Positions 13,780 through 22,807 of a stretch of 33,755 bases of DNA are shown piece after piece. The notes beneath the pieces are model-generated. The model was not told the origin of the DNA. It was given only the letters and a program-made list of their open reading frames with translations, and ran no database searches. The DNA comes from a virus, in IMG/VR virus record IMGVR_UViG_3300017605_000613, positions 1 to 33,755 of that record; one strand, 5' to 3'. The position numbers were made by a program, and so were the translations under genes. The first letter of the stretch is position 1. Every line of letters begins with the position of its first letter.

Positions 13780-14225
13780 TACGGTACCTCGAATTGAATG
13801 AGAGTTGACATTAGATCACCGTTGACCCACGTCTGTGGAACGGTGGCACTTACGTCCGTATCTGCTGATGTTACTCCGAAAATTGCGTCTAGTGTGCTGG
13901 CTAAAACCGCGAGGGCGGAACGATTTGCAGCACCATTGTCAAAAATATACATCGAACCCACAACGCACTGAGTACGCGCCGTTTCTGATATCGACCAGAA
14001 ATATTGCCCAGTGCCAAAAGTGGTTGTAGAGCCTGGCGTGAACTGAATCAGGTTCCATCGAGTCTTGCCGCTGGCCAGTTTTCGGCCGGTAAGTGTGCCG
14101 TTTCCCAGCACTGGGAGGGTTCCACCTGTCGTCCATATGGGGTTGAAAGGCTCCCACGGTTCTGTAAGCCGTTGCAGGTCAAACAGATCAGCGGCAGTCA
14201 GTTTCTGAAGTGGGGTGAAACGCAT
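13779..14225 (-). CDS. Putative minor tail protein
   Basis: A 148-aa protein (AGGA upstream of the ATG) with a beta-rich, Gly/Thr-rich composition (LTGRKLASGKTRWNLIQFTP, then a QYFWSISETAR strand). It follows the large minor tail gene by one nucleotide. Composition and location suggest a tail-tip or receptor-binding accessory. No specific family is recognised. Confidence 0.6.
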   Translation of the reverse strand: MRFTPLQKLTAADLFDLQRLTEPWEPFNPIWTTGGTLPVLGNGTLTGRKLASGKTRWNLIQFTPGSTTTFGTGQYFWSISETARTQCVVGSMYIFDNGAANRSALAVLASTLDAIFGVTSADTDVSATVPQTWVNGDLMSTLIQFEVP

Positions 14226-14226
14226 G

Positions 14227-17118
14227 TCACAGTCCTAAAATGAAAGGGTCGGTTGCACGGATAGATCTGCCCTTCGGATGGGCGCGTACCACACCATTAA
14301 TACTGCGGGTAACTGTGCACCGCACCGGATTTACACTAAACACATTGTCCCACTCAACCACAGGATTGACATTGGTGTTTCCAGGCTCACGGCGCGACTG
14401 TACAGCGAAATCTCCGCCGATCGGGTGAACTCCGGTAGTAGATGTGGGGGTACCGCTCCTAAGAAACGTAGATGGCTCTTGTTGGGTGGCAACTTCCCAT
14501 GCCTTGCAAGACAACGAATTTCCCACTGAACGCATGTAGATACGCCAGAAATTACCAACCGTGTAATCACCAAGCTCCACAACCCCGGATGGACCGGTAG
14601 ATGTGTCTGTGAAAAGGGTGTGCAAACCGCCTGCGCGGACTCCTAATGCAAGCTGAACAAACTGCTCAGGGCGGAACAACAACACTGCATCATAATAATT
14701 ACCCGAGTCCAGCCAGCGTGTGGTGAGCCAAGCGGAAATAGACCCATCAGTTGGAAGAACATTGATGCGTACGTCGGCGTAAAACTCGACATCGTTCAAC
14801 CCCACAGAAGCATAAACGCTATGGCGCATAACGTTTACGTCGGTCAGCGTATGTTTGCCCGAGCCCGCATTGACGGCATAGTCCGTTGCAGCGCCACCAA
14901 CCGAGACAACAGTATGCCCACTGGTCGAGACACCCCAGGTGTTTACCTCAGTGCGTGCGAATGTGTCTTCCACAATGGGGTTAGCGTCACTGATTCTGAT
15001 AACTTCTCCACGTGCAGTAACGTCTACGGAGTAGTTAGCAATTCCGGTATCTAGCTTTTCAAGAGTGTCTCCAGCCAGAATGTCTATGGTGGTATCCGCT
15101 GTGCCCACGGCGGAATTGAATACCAGTGACCGTGCGTCCAATACCTGACCGCCATCGAGTTGTCCCACGTTGTGGATATTGGCATCCGAAGCGTTGATGG
15201 TAATCTCATACTGCTTGGAGTTGAAGAATACTGTCTTTCCTTCAGCAATCAGGTTGAGTGCTGTTACACCCCAGCGAGTCTTCATGTTAGCGACCGTTAC
15301 CCGCGCACCAAACGGCATCCCTTGGTATGGCAGGATAAGTGACGGATGTTTCTGCAAAACAAACTTCACAAATGGCCAACGGTCAGCGTCGGAAGAATCG
15401 CGGTTGGCAAAGTAAGCAGCGAGGTAAGCCGCTTGAATGTCGGTCTCAATGTTGAAAGACGCTTGGTTGCCAAATATCTCTTCGTTCTCTGAAATCCCAC
15501 CGTCTTTTTGTTGCGTGGAGCTAGAACCTCCTTGACGGGTAACAGTCCATTGGTTGTAAAACTTCGTTGTGTCGTCCGCTGGCTGTAGCTCACCTAAGAC
15601 ATGTCCTTGCAACATGTCCAGGGCAAGAGACTCCGGTTGCCGGTAGTACTCTGCTGTCGATTTGTACGCCAAGCCAAACTCTCGTTCGTACACCACACCA
15701 TCAACTCTTTCCGCATCACGGATTACCGCAATGGGTGTGTCGATCGGCTGTGGTCCTAGGCGTTGGCTAACCCCCGCCGATGTGTAAAACGGGATTCCCT
15801 TTTGACGACACACGCGCCTAAGCCGTTCGTGAACCATCTCGCCGACATGTCCTTTAAGGGCACTGACAATCTCGGGGATGTTGGGAGTAGTGTTCACGTT
15901 TCCGTTGGCAATCGGGAATGCGCTCAGATGATGCACCATGATAAACCCAAGTGCCGCTTGCTCTGATGTAGCATCCTCGTTGGTCACAGTGACCGACAAG
16001 AAGTTACCCGTAAACTCTGCAAGCGTAATCGTGGTCATCTGGACGCCGTTGACCCAAATCCTGAATCGAGCATCAGCGGTTACGTCGTCCAGCAGCTCAC
16101 CAGTAACCTGAACAAGCTTCGGCTCAGTGAAGATTCCAGGGACCACGGCGGAGGTTGAGCGTATTGTCGGAACGTTGGTGTAGCTGTAGGAAACCAACTG
16201 CAAGGTTCCATCGTTCACTACATTCAGTTCCCAACTACCGATAGTGCTTTGGTTTTCAGTCCGGAACCGGAAAACTGTCCATGACCCTGAGGCAAAATCC
16301 TCAGGGCTGATGACCGCGCTTACGATATAGTTGTGATCAAATTGGTAGCCTGGTGCACCAGGACTGAGCACACGCGGTAAGGCACCTACAAGTGTGCCTA
16401 CGCCACTTCGCATGTTGGGCAATGCCAGCGCACCAACTACGCGGTTTGTGGCTGCCCACTGGATTGTGCCGTTCTGCTGCATGGGTGCCCCGCCACTGAA
16501 AGCGGAGCTTGCCTGTACCGCCGTTGCTTCTTCTTCCAGCGTCCATAGGGCATCTGGCACACTAGCAGCACACGCCGTGCGCAATGGGCTTTCTTTTTCC
16601 TTGTTGCGGAAGACGTGATCAAGTGGACCCTTGCACGTCATATAGAGCTTGCCATCAGTCCCTGACCTGTCTGACCGCTTGGGCAACTCTTGTGTGAAGC
16701 CGAAGAACTCATCAAACTCCCCGTTGCCCACGTCTGTGGTAATCCAAATTGGATTATGTTTAAACAGCTCACCAAACAACCTACTGAACACGTTTTGCCG
16801 TGATAGCTCACCATCAATGTTAGTCACAGTGAACTGTGCTGTAGCGGCAGGCACATTAGGGTCACGATCCCGCTTGCCAGAAGTGATTGTGACACCATCT
16901 TGCCAACGTACGCGATCGCTTATATCCAGCCAATTCCACGAACGCCAATCGTTGGATAGATTGGCGTCTAAGGCAATACGGCACGTGGTGTGTAAAGGTG
17001 TTGCAGGAAAAGTAATAGCTCTATGGCTGCCAACCGCAAACGGCACCGACGGCAAGCGTGCATCGGGGTACCCCCAGTATGCTTGCCACGCTTCGTAATC
17101 CGCCAGTTCGTCAGCCAT
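14227..17118 (-). CDS. Large minor tail protein (tail tip/hub, LamG-like repeats)
   Basis: A 963-aa protein with GGGGTGAG upstream and TAATG coupling. The N-terminal 180 residues (DISDRVRWQDGVTITSGKRD, DRDPNVPAATAQFTVTNIDG) match the baseplate/distal-hub N-domain often found in actinophage minor tail proteins. Residues about 210-400 and 740-935 are beta-sandwich regions resembling concanavalin/LamG-like modules (YASVGLNDVEFYADVRI, SGNYYDAVLLFRPEQFVQLA). These are the likely host-surface or carbohydrate-binding parts. The middle resembles a phage tail hub. Exact domain limits are by eye. Confidence 0.75.
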   Translation of the reverse strand: MADELADYEAWQAYWGYPDARLPSVPFAVGSHRAITFPATPLHTTCRIALDANLSNDWRSWNWLDISDRVRWQDGVTITSGKRDRDPNVPAATAQFTVTNIDGELSRQNVFSRLFGELFKHNPIWITTDVGNGEFDEFFGFTQELPKRSDRSGTDGKLYMTCKGPLDHVFRNKEKESPLRTACAASVPDALWTLEEEATAVQASSAFSGGAPMQQNGTIQWAATNRVVGALALPNMRSGVGTLVGALPRVLSPGAPGYQFDHNYIVSAVISPEDFASGSWTVFRFRTENQSTIGSWELNVVNDGTLQLVSYSYTNVPTIRSTSAVVPGIFTEPKLVQVTGELLDDVTADARFRIWVNGVQMTTITLAEFTGNFLSVTVTNEDATSEQAALGFIMVHHLSAFPIANGNVNTTPNIPEIVSALKGHVGEMVHERLRRVCRQKGIPFYTSAGVSQRLGPQPIDTPIAVIRDAERVDGVVYEREFGLAYKSTAEYYRQPESLALDMLQGHVLGELQPADDTTKFYNQWTVTRQGGSSSTQQKDGGISENEEIFGNQASFNIETDIQAAYLAAYFANRDSSDADRWPFVKFVLQKHPSLILPYQGMPFGARVTVANMKTRWGVTALNLIAEGKTVFFNSKQYEITINASDANIHNVGQLDGGQVLDARSLVFNSAVGTADTTIDILAGDTLEKLDTGIANYSVDVTARGEVIRISDANPIVEDTFARTEVNTWGVSTSGHTVVSVGGAATDYAVNAGSGKHTLTDVNVMRHSVYASVGLNDVEFYADVRINVLPTDGSISAWLTTRWLDSGNYYDAVLLFRPEQFVQLALGVRAGGLHTLFTDTSTGPSGVVELGDYTVGNFWRIYMRSVGNSLSCKAWEVATQQEPSTFLRSGTPTSTTGVHPIGGDFAVQSRREPGNTNVNPVVEWDNVFSVNPVRCTVTRSINGVVRAHPKGRSIRATDPFILGL

Positions 17119-17630
17119 TACTCACCCCACTTGATCCAACAAACCATGTTCACAGCTGAGCCAAAATGCGCCCGCACACGGAGGAAACGGCTTGTGTCTA
17201 CCACTGGCATTTCATGGGGGAGGAATTTCTTGATATATGGAATTTGTGGCTCGGTAGTGTTGGCACGCAACAGCACATCATCGTGTGAGCGCGTGGCGGT
17301 AATGGCACCTTCAGCGGTAAAGCTGTAACCAGTCGCACCGGTACCCAGAGTCATAAGAGATGCAGGCAAATCAGGGTCGATAGGCTGGACTCCTGCCGCG
17401 ACATGTGCGGTTCCCGCTGTGGCAGCTACATCAGTGTCCAGCAATTCCACCGTTGACAGCGCCGTGGGGAAGCTCTCAAGCGCAAAACCCCATTCCAGTA
17501 CCCAAATTTTACGCGTAGAGGGCACAGAAATTTGGAGCATGGTCTTTATGTTCGTGCCAGTTGTCACGCCTGCTGGTCTGGTCGTGGTGACCATGGCCAG
17601 GTTGAAGGCAACGTAACGATGACCAATCAT
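17118..17630 (-). CDS. Putative tail protein
   Basis: A 170-aa protein with GAGGAATC upstream of ATG 17630. It is beta-rich and Thr/Ala-rich, with a core TRKIWVLEWGFALESFPTAL and a C-terminal FLRVRAHFGSAVNMVCWIKW. Its position between the tape measure gene and the large minor tail gene is that of a distal tail-like or tail-tip structural component. No domain is certain. Confidence 0.6.
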   Translation of the reverse strand: MIGHRYVAFNLAMVTTTRPAGVTTGTNIKTMLQISVPSTRKIWVLEWGFALESFPTALSTVELLDTDVAATAGTAHVAAGVQPIDPDLPASLMTLGTGATGYSFTAEGAITATRSHDDVLLRANTTEPQIPYIKKFLPHEMPVVDTSRFLRVRAHFGSAVNMVCWIKWGE

Positions 17631-17639
17631 GATTCCTCG

Positions 17640-19847
17640 CTAGTTGTTTGTGTTCAGGTTAAGAACGTTTCCGCCTGCTTCGACGTCAAGGAAGTGACGG
17701 AAAAATACTCCAAAAGCTTGGTCTGCTCCCGTGAAATTGTAAGTGATATTTACATCAGCTGGACTTCCGCCAGTGCCGATCATGCCCGTTCCCTGTGCTA
17801 GCTCAGCAGCTTTACCGCGCGACTCCACACCGTTGTAAACCCGTCCTGAGGCACCAAGGTTGATAAGCTCGGGAATACCGTGCTCGCCTGCCACAACCCA
17901 GCCTGAACCGTAACCGCCAGATTGCCTACCGCCCACACCGGATTGGAATTCGTCGCTGACGGCTGTAGCGCGTCCCTTCTCGCGATAGACAACTGTAACG
18001 GTCGCTGTGTACTGCTTGGCAAACTGGTCTCCTGCTGCTGCTGCATTTCTGAAGGAGATCTCAAGGTTCTTTATCTGTGCCTCGGTCATGCCAGCTGCTT
18101 GGAGCGCGGCTTTCATTGCGGGGGTGAGCTTTCCATCAAACTTGCCTTGTGCGTCGGCAACTGCACCGGATAGCTCAATGCTGGCCTTGCTCAGCTCAAG
18201 GGTAGCCAATTGTGCTTCCGTGGATTCCTTGCCATGCTTGCTAATTACCTCGTTAAGCTCCTTCTGCTTTTCCTTAAGGTTTTGTTGCGCGTCGATGAGT
18301 GCGAACAGTGGATCGGACTGAGCGCGTAGGGCATCGTGCAAGTTTTTCAGAGCGATTGTCTGGCCTTGCATTTGTGTTGTGGTGGCCTTGGTCTCTTTGT
18401 TCGCCTTCTCCTGTGCAGAGGAGTATTGAGGGAAAGCAGCAGCCAAATCCTCCATCGAGATACCAGAGTCTTTGGCTTGTTGAGACAGCTTGGCGAATGC
18501 TGCTTCAGCTTCCTTGGTTCTGCCCTCTGCAACCAATTTCGCTAGGGCTGAATCCATCGTCTGAATACGAAGCGTTGCATTGTAAAGGGATTGATCCATC
18601 GTTGAGCCTAGACCACTGATGTTCTCTGAGAATCCGGCTACAGCATTTCCGGACTTTGTCCAGAAACCAGAATCGATGGTTCCCAAGTCATACTTGAGGT
18701 TTTCGAGATCCTTGCCGAAAAGCCGTGCCGCTTCCCCGCCTAATTCATTCTTGGAAGCCCAAACCGCCATTGAATCGGCCATGGCGTCAATCTGAGGATT
18801 GAGCTTTGTACCGAAACTAGATGCGATAGCGTTACTAGCCAAGGCAATAGCCCCGAGTGTTGCAGCGGCACCCACAGCAGTACGCGTGAGCTTGCCCATC
18901 TTGGTATCGGCATCCGGAAGCCCTGCACGGATTTCCCGGAAGGCATCAACAGCGGCAACGATTTTCGGTGCCAGGATGACGAATGCTGCCCCCAACCCAA
19001 GTACAATTGCCGTTGTTGTCTGGATCGGGCCAGGAAGCTTGCCGAACGCATCTGCAACGTTGCCAGTGAGTTTTGCAGCCTCGGCGAGCATAGGAAGGAA
19101 TGCCTGGCCCAACTTCGCTTGTGCCTCTTCAATTTGAGCGTTAGCGATGCGCTGAGCGTTGGCGTACTGGTCCGCCGTGCCTTTGAAATCTCCCATGGTG
19201 TCTTTGGTCTGCTGTAAAAGAAGGTTCACGCGGGCTAGCATGATCTCCTGATTGGTCAGTGACGCGGCTGACTCTTTTCCTGAATCCGCAAGGGCTTTTT
19301 GTTGTACAGCAGCGGCGTTCAGGCCGACACCGTACTTCTCCAAGGGGTCAGCCTCGCCACGCAAACCGGCTTGGATATCCTCCAAAACCGTTGCGACATC
19401 ATGATTGAAGACTGACCCCATGTCCGAAGCACGCTCGGTCAGCAACAGCGTCAACCGAGCTACATTACCCATTTCCAGGCCAACATTTTTCAGGCTTGCC
19501 CCGATCGGCACAGCCATTTGGTTGAATGCCCTTTGGCTTAGCCCGTAAGCGTTTGCCTGTTCGTCTCCCCACTTGGTGATGACATCGGCACTGTCGCCAA
19601 AAATACGGTTCACAGCATTCATGGACTCACCGAGATCTGTTGCCGCGTCCCTGGCCGATGTGAAACCGGTTCTCGCTGCCTCACCAATCTGACCGATAAT
19701 GTCAGCAGAGAGAATCCCGCGTGCCGTTGCACCAATCTGATTGATACTGTCTGCTGCTTTAACACCCTCGCTTTGGACAGACTTCAGTGCCTGCTTGGAT
19801 TTTTCATCGCCAGCAGTTACAACAGCAATTTCAACCTCATTGGACAT
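17640..19847 (-). CDS. Tail tape measure protein
   Basis: A 735-aa protein with GGGAGGG before ATG 19847. The N-terminal 270 residues (FTSARDAATDLGESMNAVNR, ADPLEKYGVGLNAAAV, DFKGTADQYANAQRIANAQI) match the phage tail tape measure pattern. Two hydrophobic segments (about 277-301 and 323-345) follow, then a helical, Gln/Lys-rich coiled-coil region and a Gly-rich C-terminus ending in NLNTNN. It sets tail length and takes part in DNA delivery. At the usual 0.15 nm per residue it would correspond to a tail of roughly 110 nm, short for an actinophage siphovirus. Confidence 0.9.
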   Translation of the reverse strand: MSNEVEIAVVTAGDEKSKQALKSVQSEGVKAADSINQIGATARGILSADIIGQIGEAARTGFTSARDAATDLGESMNAVNRIFGDSADVITKWGDEQANAYGLSQRAFNQMAVPIGASLKNVGLEMGNVARLTLLLTERASDMGSVFNHDVATVLEDIQAGLRGEADPLEKYGVGLNAAAVQQKALADSGKESAASLTNQEIMLARVNLLLQQTKDTMGDFKGTADQYANAQRIANAQIEEAQAKLGQAFLPMLAEAAKLTGNVADAFGKLPGPIQTTTAIVLGLGAAFVILAPKIVAAVDAFREIRAGLPDADTKMGKLTRTAVGAAATLGAIALASNAIASSFGTKLNPQIDAMADSMAVWASKNELGGEAARLFGKDLENLKYDLGTIDSGFWTKSGNAVAGFSENISGLGSTMDQSLYNATLRIQTMDSALAKLVAEGRTKEAEAAFAKLSQQAKDSGISMEDLAAAFPQYSSAQEKANKETKATTTQMQGQTIALKNLHDALRAQSDPLFALIDAQQNLKEKQKELNEVISKHGKESTEAQLATLELSKASIELSGAVADAQGKFDGKLTPAMKAALQAAGMTEAQIKNLEISFRNAAAAGDQFAKQYTATVTVVYREKGRATAVSDEFQSGVGGRQSGGYGSGWVVAGEHGIPELINLGASGRVYNGVESRGKAAELAQGTGMIGTGGSPADVNITYNFTGADQAFGVFFRHFLDVEAGGNVLNLNTNN

Positions 19848-19863
19848 CTCTGCTGACCCTCCC

Positions 19864-20271
19864 TTACTCTGCTGTCTCCATAGGGATCTTGGCTACCTTA
19901 TCGGTCGTCCAATTTAGACCAGTGACTGTTTCCACCCATCCCAGGATCACGAGCAGTAGGAAATTGCCATCAAGTGATTTCACACCAGCGGCATTCGCGG
20001 GTACATCGCTCAATTGCCCTGTGGGAAGCCCATTAGCGTCAAGCACCTGCTCCTGAACATTCCACTTCTTCAGGCCATTGATGAACGCGTCAAATACACT
20101 TTTGAGGCAACGCACATCCTCGTGTGTCATCGCGTTTCTATTGATGTTTCCGAGAAGCATCATGTCCCCGATGGCATCAACGGAAGGACGCAACATCCAC
20201 ACTTCCAAGCCTTCAAGGCTCGGATTGGAGAACGTTAGCGGGAAAATCGCAGTGGGGGCGACAAAGCCCAT
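19864..20271 (-). CDS. Tail assembly chaperone
   Basis: A 135-aa protein located directly before the tape measure gene. Segments LEVWMLRPSVDAIGDMMLL, FINGLKKWNV and LLLVILGWVETVTG follow the chaperone pattern in which a WN turn is followed by a hydrophobic helix with a terminal Trp. These proteins coat the tape measure during tail assembly. No -1 frame extension into a second longer product is available before the tape measure start, unlike the classical G/GT arrangement. The start is ATG 20271, 2 nt after the upstream stop. Confidence 0.65.
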   Translation of the reverse strand: MGFVAPTAIFPLTFSNPSLEGLEVWMLRPSVDAIGDMMLLGNINRNAMTHEDVRCLKSVFDAFINGLKKWNVQEQVLDANGLPTGQLSDVPANAAGVKSLDGNFLLLVILGWVETVTGLNWTTDKVAKIPMETAE

Positions 20272-20272
20272 G

Positions 20273-20689
20273 TCAGCTCCAAGTGGGAATTACGCCGTTT
20301 GCCAGTACCCCCGGCACGGACCATGTGAATTCGCCTGTCTGAGGACGCGTCATCGAATAATCAGTAAGCAGTACCTGCGTTTGCGGTACAACACCGAAGG
20401 TCTGTCCCGAAACCACCAACGCGATATCGCGAGCCACTGAAGTTGACGGAATGGACTTGAAGGTATCGTGAGCCAGGTTCAGCGCATCGTCAAAGACACC
20501 GTTCCACGTAAAGCTCATGTCCGCCAATAGAAGCAAGCGCTCCATAGCAGATTTGTCTATACCAGTGACGTCCTGCACACCACGCGGGCTAGCGAATTGA
20601 AAATTGGTAATGTCAGTGCGGATATCCCGTAGGGTTCCACCCGCATCCTTGATGCTCATTGTTGTCCAGGCAAGGCCAGACTCTTTCAT
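20273..20689 (-). CDS. Probable major tail tube protein
   Basis: A 138-aa protein (GGGGATAAC before the ATG) with the beta-strand pattern of small tail tube proteins. LRDIRTDITNFQFASPRGVQ is followed by SFTWNGVFDDALN, VARDIALVVSG, VLLTDYSMTRPQTGEFTW and a final loop with a Gly/Pro turn. It lies before the assembly chaperone, the usual place of the tube gene. An alternative is that the 252-aa product at 21.2-21.9 kb forms the tube; the two cannot be separated by sequence alone. Confidence 0.6.
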   Translation of the reverse strand: MKESGLAWTTMSIKDAGGTLRDIRTDITNFQFASPRGVQDVTGIDKSAMERLLLLADMSFTWNGVFDDALNLAHDTFKSIPSTSVARDIALVVSGQTFGVVPQTQVLLTDYSMTRPQTGEFTWSVPGVLANGVIPTWS

Positions 20690-20692
20690 CAG

Positions 20693-21175
20693 TTATCCCC
20701 TCTGTGCAATCTTTGCTATTGCGTCCTGGTGTAGAGCACAATCCTCAACCCAGTTTTCAGCGTTTTTGTGTTTGTACTCTGCAATACTCATGGGGTTGCC
20801 TCGCCAATCTCCCCCCGTGACCACAAAAAGCTCAGGGCGACCAAGGGCAACCTTGTGTGGGATAAAACATTTCTGCCCCGGAGGGAAGTGGAACGTGACT
20901 ATGGTTCCCTTTTGCTCGTATGTGTAATGCCTTCCCGATTTCATGCGAACCCAGTTAGCTGTATCGGCACCAGCTACCGTGCTCACATCGAGCTTGGTAA
21001 CCCAACCTTTCAAACTGTTTGGGCACTCAACCTCATGACAAGTTGCGTCGCGGTAATGCGTCTCCACAGGGGAGTGAACCCCGTATGTTTTGTAATATTG
21101 CGCCGGAGCTTTGGGCTTCATGCGTTGTATCAGCGTTCCGTCAGAGAGAACCTGAGTAACCATTTGCTCTATCAT
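20693..21175 (-). CDS. Conserved-type hypothetical protein in tail module
   Basis: The start is ATG 21175, which overlaps the upstream TGA (TGATG). The 160-aa product has a Cys pair (CHEVEC at about 45-50) and a beta-rich middle (VRMKSGRHYTYEQKGTIVTF, then FPPGQKCFIPHKVALGRPEL) and ends in a charged helix. It lies between two tail structural genes, which suggests a head-tail or tail completion role. The family is not recognised with certainty. Confidence 0.65.
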   Translation of the reverse strand: MIEQMVTQVLSDGTLIQRMKPKAPAQYYKTYGVHSPVETHYRDATCHEVECPNSLKGWVTKLDVSTVAGADTANWVRMKSGRHYTYEQKGTIVTFHFPPGQKCFIPHKVALGRPELFVVTGGDWRGNPMSIAEYKHKNAENWVEDCALHQDAIAKIAQRG

Positions 21176-21933
21176 CAGAACACCGTCAATGTGAGGTTCT
21201 TGCACACCCAAACAGCCACGTTCGCGGCTGTAAATGCTCCGGTCAGATTGATTCTTAGCCAGCGCTTTACAGATTGATTTCGTGTTGTCTGAATTCGCTG
21301 TGACCCTGGTGCCGCTGACACAGCGGTAAACACTGCCCCGGTAACGTTGGTGTAAGGATCTCCTCCGCCGTTGTCGTCGGAGTGCTGCACTGCAACGGTT
21401 ACGGACGTGCCGGTAAACGGAGCGAATACTTGTAAGTATGCCTGTAAGCCGAAAGCCGTTGTGCCAATAACAGCACCGTAGTCATAAGCGGTACCCGATG
21501 CTGCGCCACCAAAAGCAGCACTGCCAGCAGTCAGGTTGTCCGTCCATTCGAGACCAAAACCATTCCCCTGCATCTCAATGGCAATCGGAAAATTAGCATT
21601 GGCCTCACGGTTACCGGCGTAATCAATCTGTTTGCCGATAATGAGTGCTGACTTGCCCCCGACAACGGGACGGTGTACCCAAGCGGCTTGCCTGTCCCCA
21701 TTGGGCAGAGTGCTCAGCGTCTTGTGTGCAGCCCCCACAGCAGGGTTAAACCAGGATTGCCAGACAAGGCTTCCGTCCCTACCCCCACCGATGCGTTCTT
21801 GTGCCTCTCCATTGATACCAGGCACCGGAAGTACGACAGCCAGACCCCCACCAATCCGGGAAGCTGACCCCGTATCGCCAGACAGGTCTACCCCGTCTAT
21901 GTAGAAACGCTGTCCTAGACCGTGTTGTTTCAT
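21175..21933 (-). CDS. Tail structural protein with C-terminal beta-sandwich
   Basis: A 252-aa protein beginning at ATG 21933, 6 nt after the very strong AAGGAGGTGA site, as expected for an abundant structural protein. The N-terminal part (GLGQRFYIDGVDLSGDTGSA, AQERIGGGRDGSLVWQSWFN) is followed by a C-terminal jelly-roll-like domain (GLQAYLQVFAPFTGTSVTVA ... VKRWLRINLTGAFTAANVAV). Such proteins lie next to the tail terminator in actinophages and are often annotated as major tail protein. It may alternatively be a tube-decorating protein if the 138-aa product is the tube. Confidence 0.65.
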   Translation of the reverse strand: MKQHGLGQRFYIDGVDLSGDTGSASRIGGGLAVVLPVPGINGEAQERIGGGRDGSLVWQSWFNPAVGAAHKTLSTLPNGDRQAAWVHRPVVGGKSALIIGKQIDYAGNREANANFPIAIEMQGNGFGLEWTDNLTAGSAAFGGAASGTAYDYGAVIGTTAFGLQAYLQVFAPFTGTSVTVAVQHSDDNGGGDPYTNVTGAVFTAVSAAPGSQRIQTTRNQSVKRWLRINLTGAFTAANVAVWVCKNLTLTVF

Positions 21934-21944
21934 CACTCACCTCC

Positions 21945-22421
21945 TTAGGGTGCCTGTATGAACATATCATTTACAACACATGGAACCTGTATTGTCATGA
22001 CACGATATTTAATTGTGCCGATCGTCTGGTATCCGGCCAGAGCTTCTAGTGGGAATCCATGTGCTCCAAGCAAATCCAGATTGGACACCTGACCGCCGAA
22101 CGTAAAATCCCCTGTGTAGGCTGCCATGAGCGCGCTTGTTGCCTTAGTCATTTTTGGATCGATGTAATCCTGTGGCTCTGTGACCATCCCCATGTACAGG
22201 CGGGTATTGAGCACAACCATGCCCGTAGTGGCAATAAGACTGCTCCTACTGGGAATCGGCCGAATACGCTGCACCCACAAAGCACACGTCAACTCCAGTG
22301 ACGGCGAACCTACCGGCGGTCCAGCATTGACACTCTCGAAATAGCCAGATGCCGCCGCATGGGACACAGTAGCGTTGATAATTCCGTCGATCAAAAGCTC
22401 AAGCGGAGATGGGGAAGTCAC
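21945..22421 (-). CDS. Tail terminator protein
   Basis: A 158-aa protein starting at GTG 22421 (AGGGAGG upstream, overlapping the previous TAG). It has an N-terminal helix (LELLIDGIINATV) and a beta-sheet body with ATTGMVVLNTRLYMGMV, ending YRVMTIQVPCVV. This order of elements and the position between the HK97 gp10-like connector and the tail tube genes fit tail terminators, which cap the tail tube at its head-proximal end. Confidence 0.65.
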   Translation of the reverse strand: MTSPSPLELLIDGIINATVSHAAASGYFESVNAGPPVGSPSLELTCALWVQRIRPIPSRSSLIATTGMVVLNTRLYMGMVTEPQDYIDPKMTKATSALMAAYTGDFTFGGQVSNLDLLGAHGFPLEALAGYQTIGTIKYRVMTIQVPCVVNDMFIQAP

Positions 22422-22807
22422 TAGTTCAACCTCCCTATGAATCTATTGAAAGTCTGCTGTGCGATATCGATTGCCACCTTTCTAATGTCTTGCAGCACAA
22501 GGCGGAATGTGTGGTAGCCCTTGAACCGTGTTGATTCGTTCCGTGAGGACACACCTTCAAGCCAGCCACCATAAATCACATCATTGTCATTCACGTGGTA
22601 GTCTTTGCCTACTAGCTCCGACTGCACCTGTGAACGGTAGTAGCCCGTCGGGTTTTGTAATACGTGATCTAGCTGAATGTGTACCAGGTCTACCGCTTCT
22701 TGCGCAACATCCTGTTTTGCCTCATCGGCTACCACATCCATCCAATTATCGATGTTGGCTCTGAAGAACGGACCCTTCAGCTTGGCGGTTACGTTGATAT
22801 CGGGCAT
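22421..22807 (-). CDS. HK97 gp10-like head-tail connector
   Basis: A 128-aa protein with an N-terminal strand, a long helix (VVADEAKQDVAQEAVDLVHI), then a YYRSQV strand, a glycine turn in VIYGGWLEG and a C-terminal helix (VAIDIAQQTFNRFIG). This is the layout of the gp10-like family (HK97 gp10/neck). Its coupled TGATG junction with the adaptor gene supports the assignment. It joins the portal-adaptor complex to the tail terminator. Confidence 0.65.
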   Translation of the reverse strand: MPDINVTAKLKGPFFRANIDNWMDVVADEAKQDVAQEAVDLVHIQLDHVLQNPTGYYRSQVQSELVGKDYHVNDNDVIYGGWLEGVSSRNESTRFKGYHTFRLVLQDIRKVAIDIAQQTFNRFIGRLN

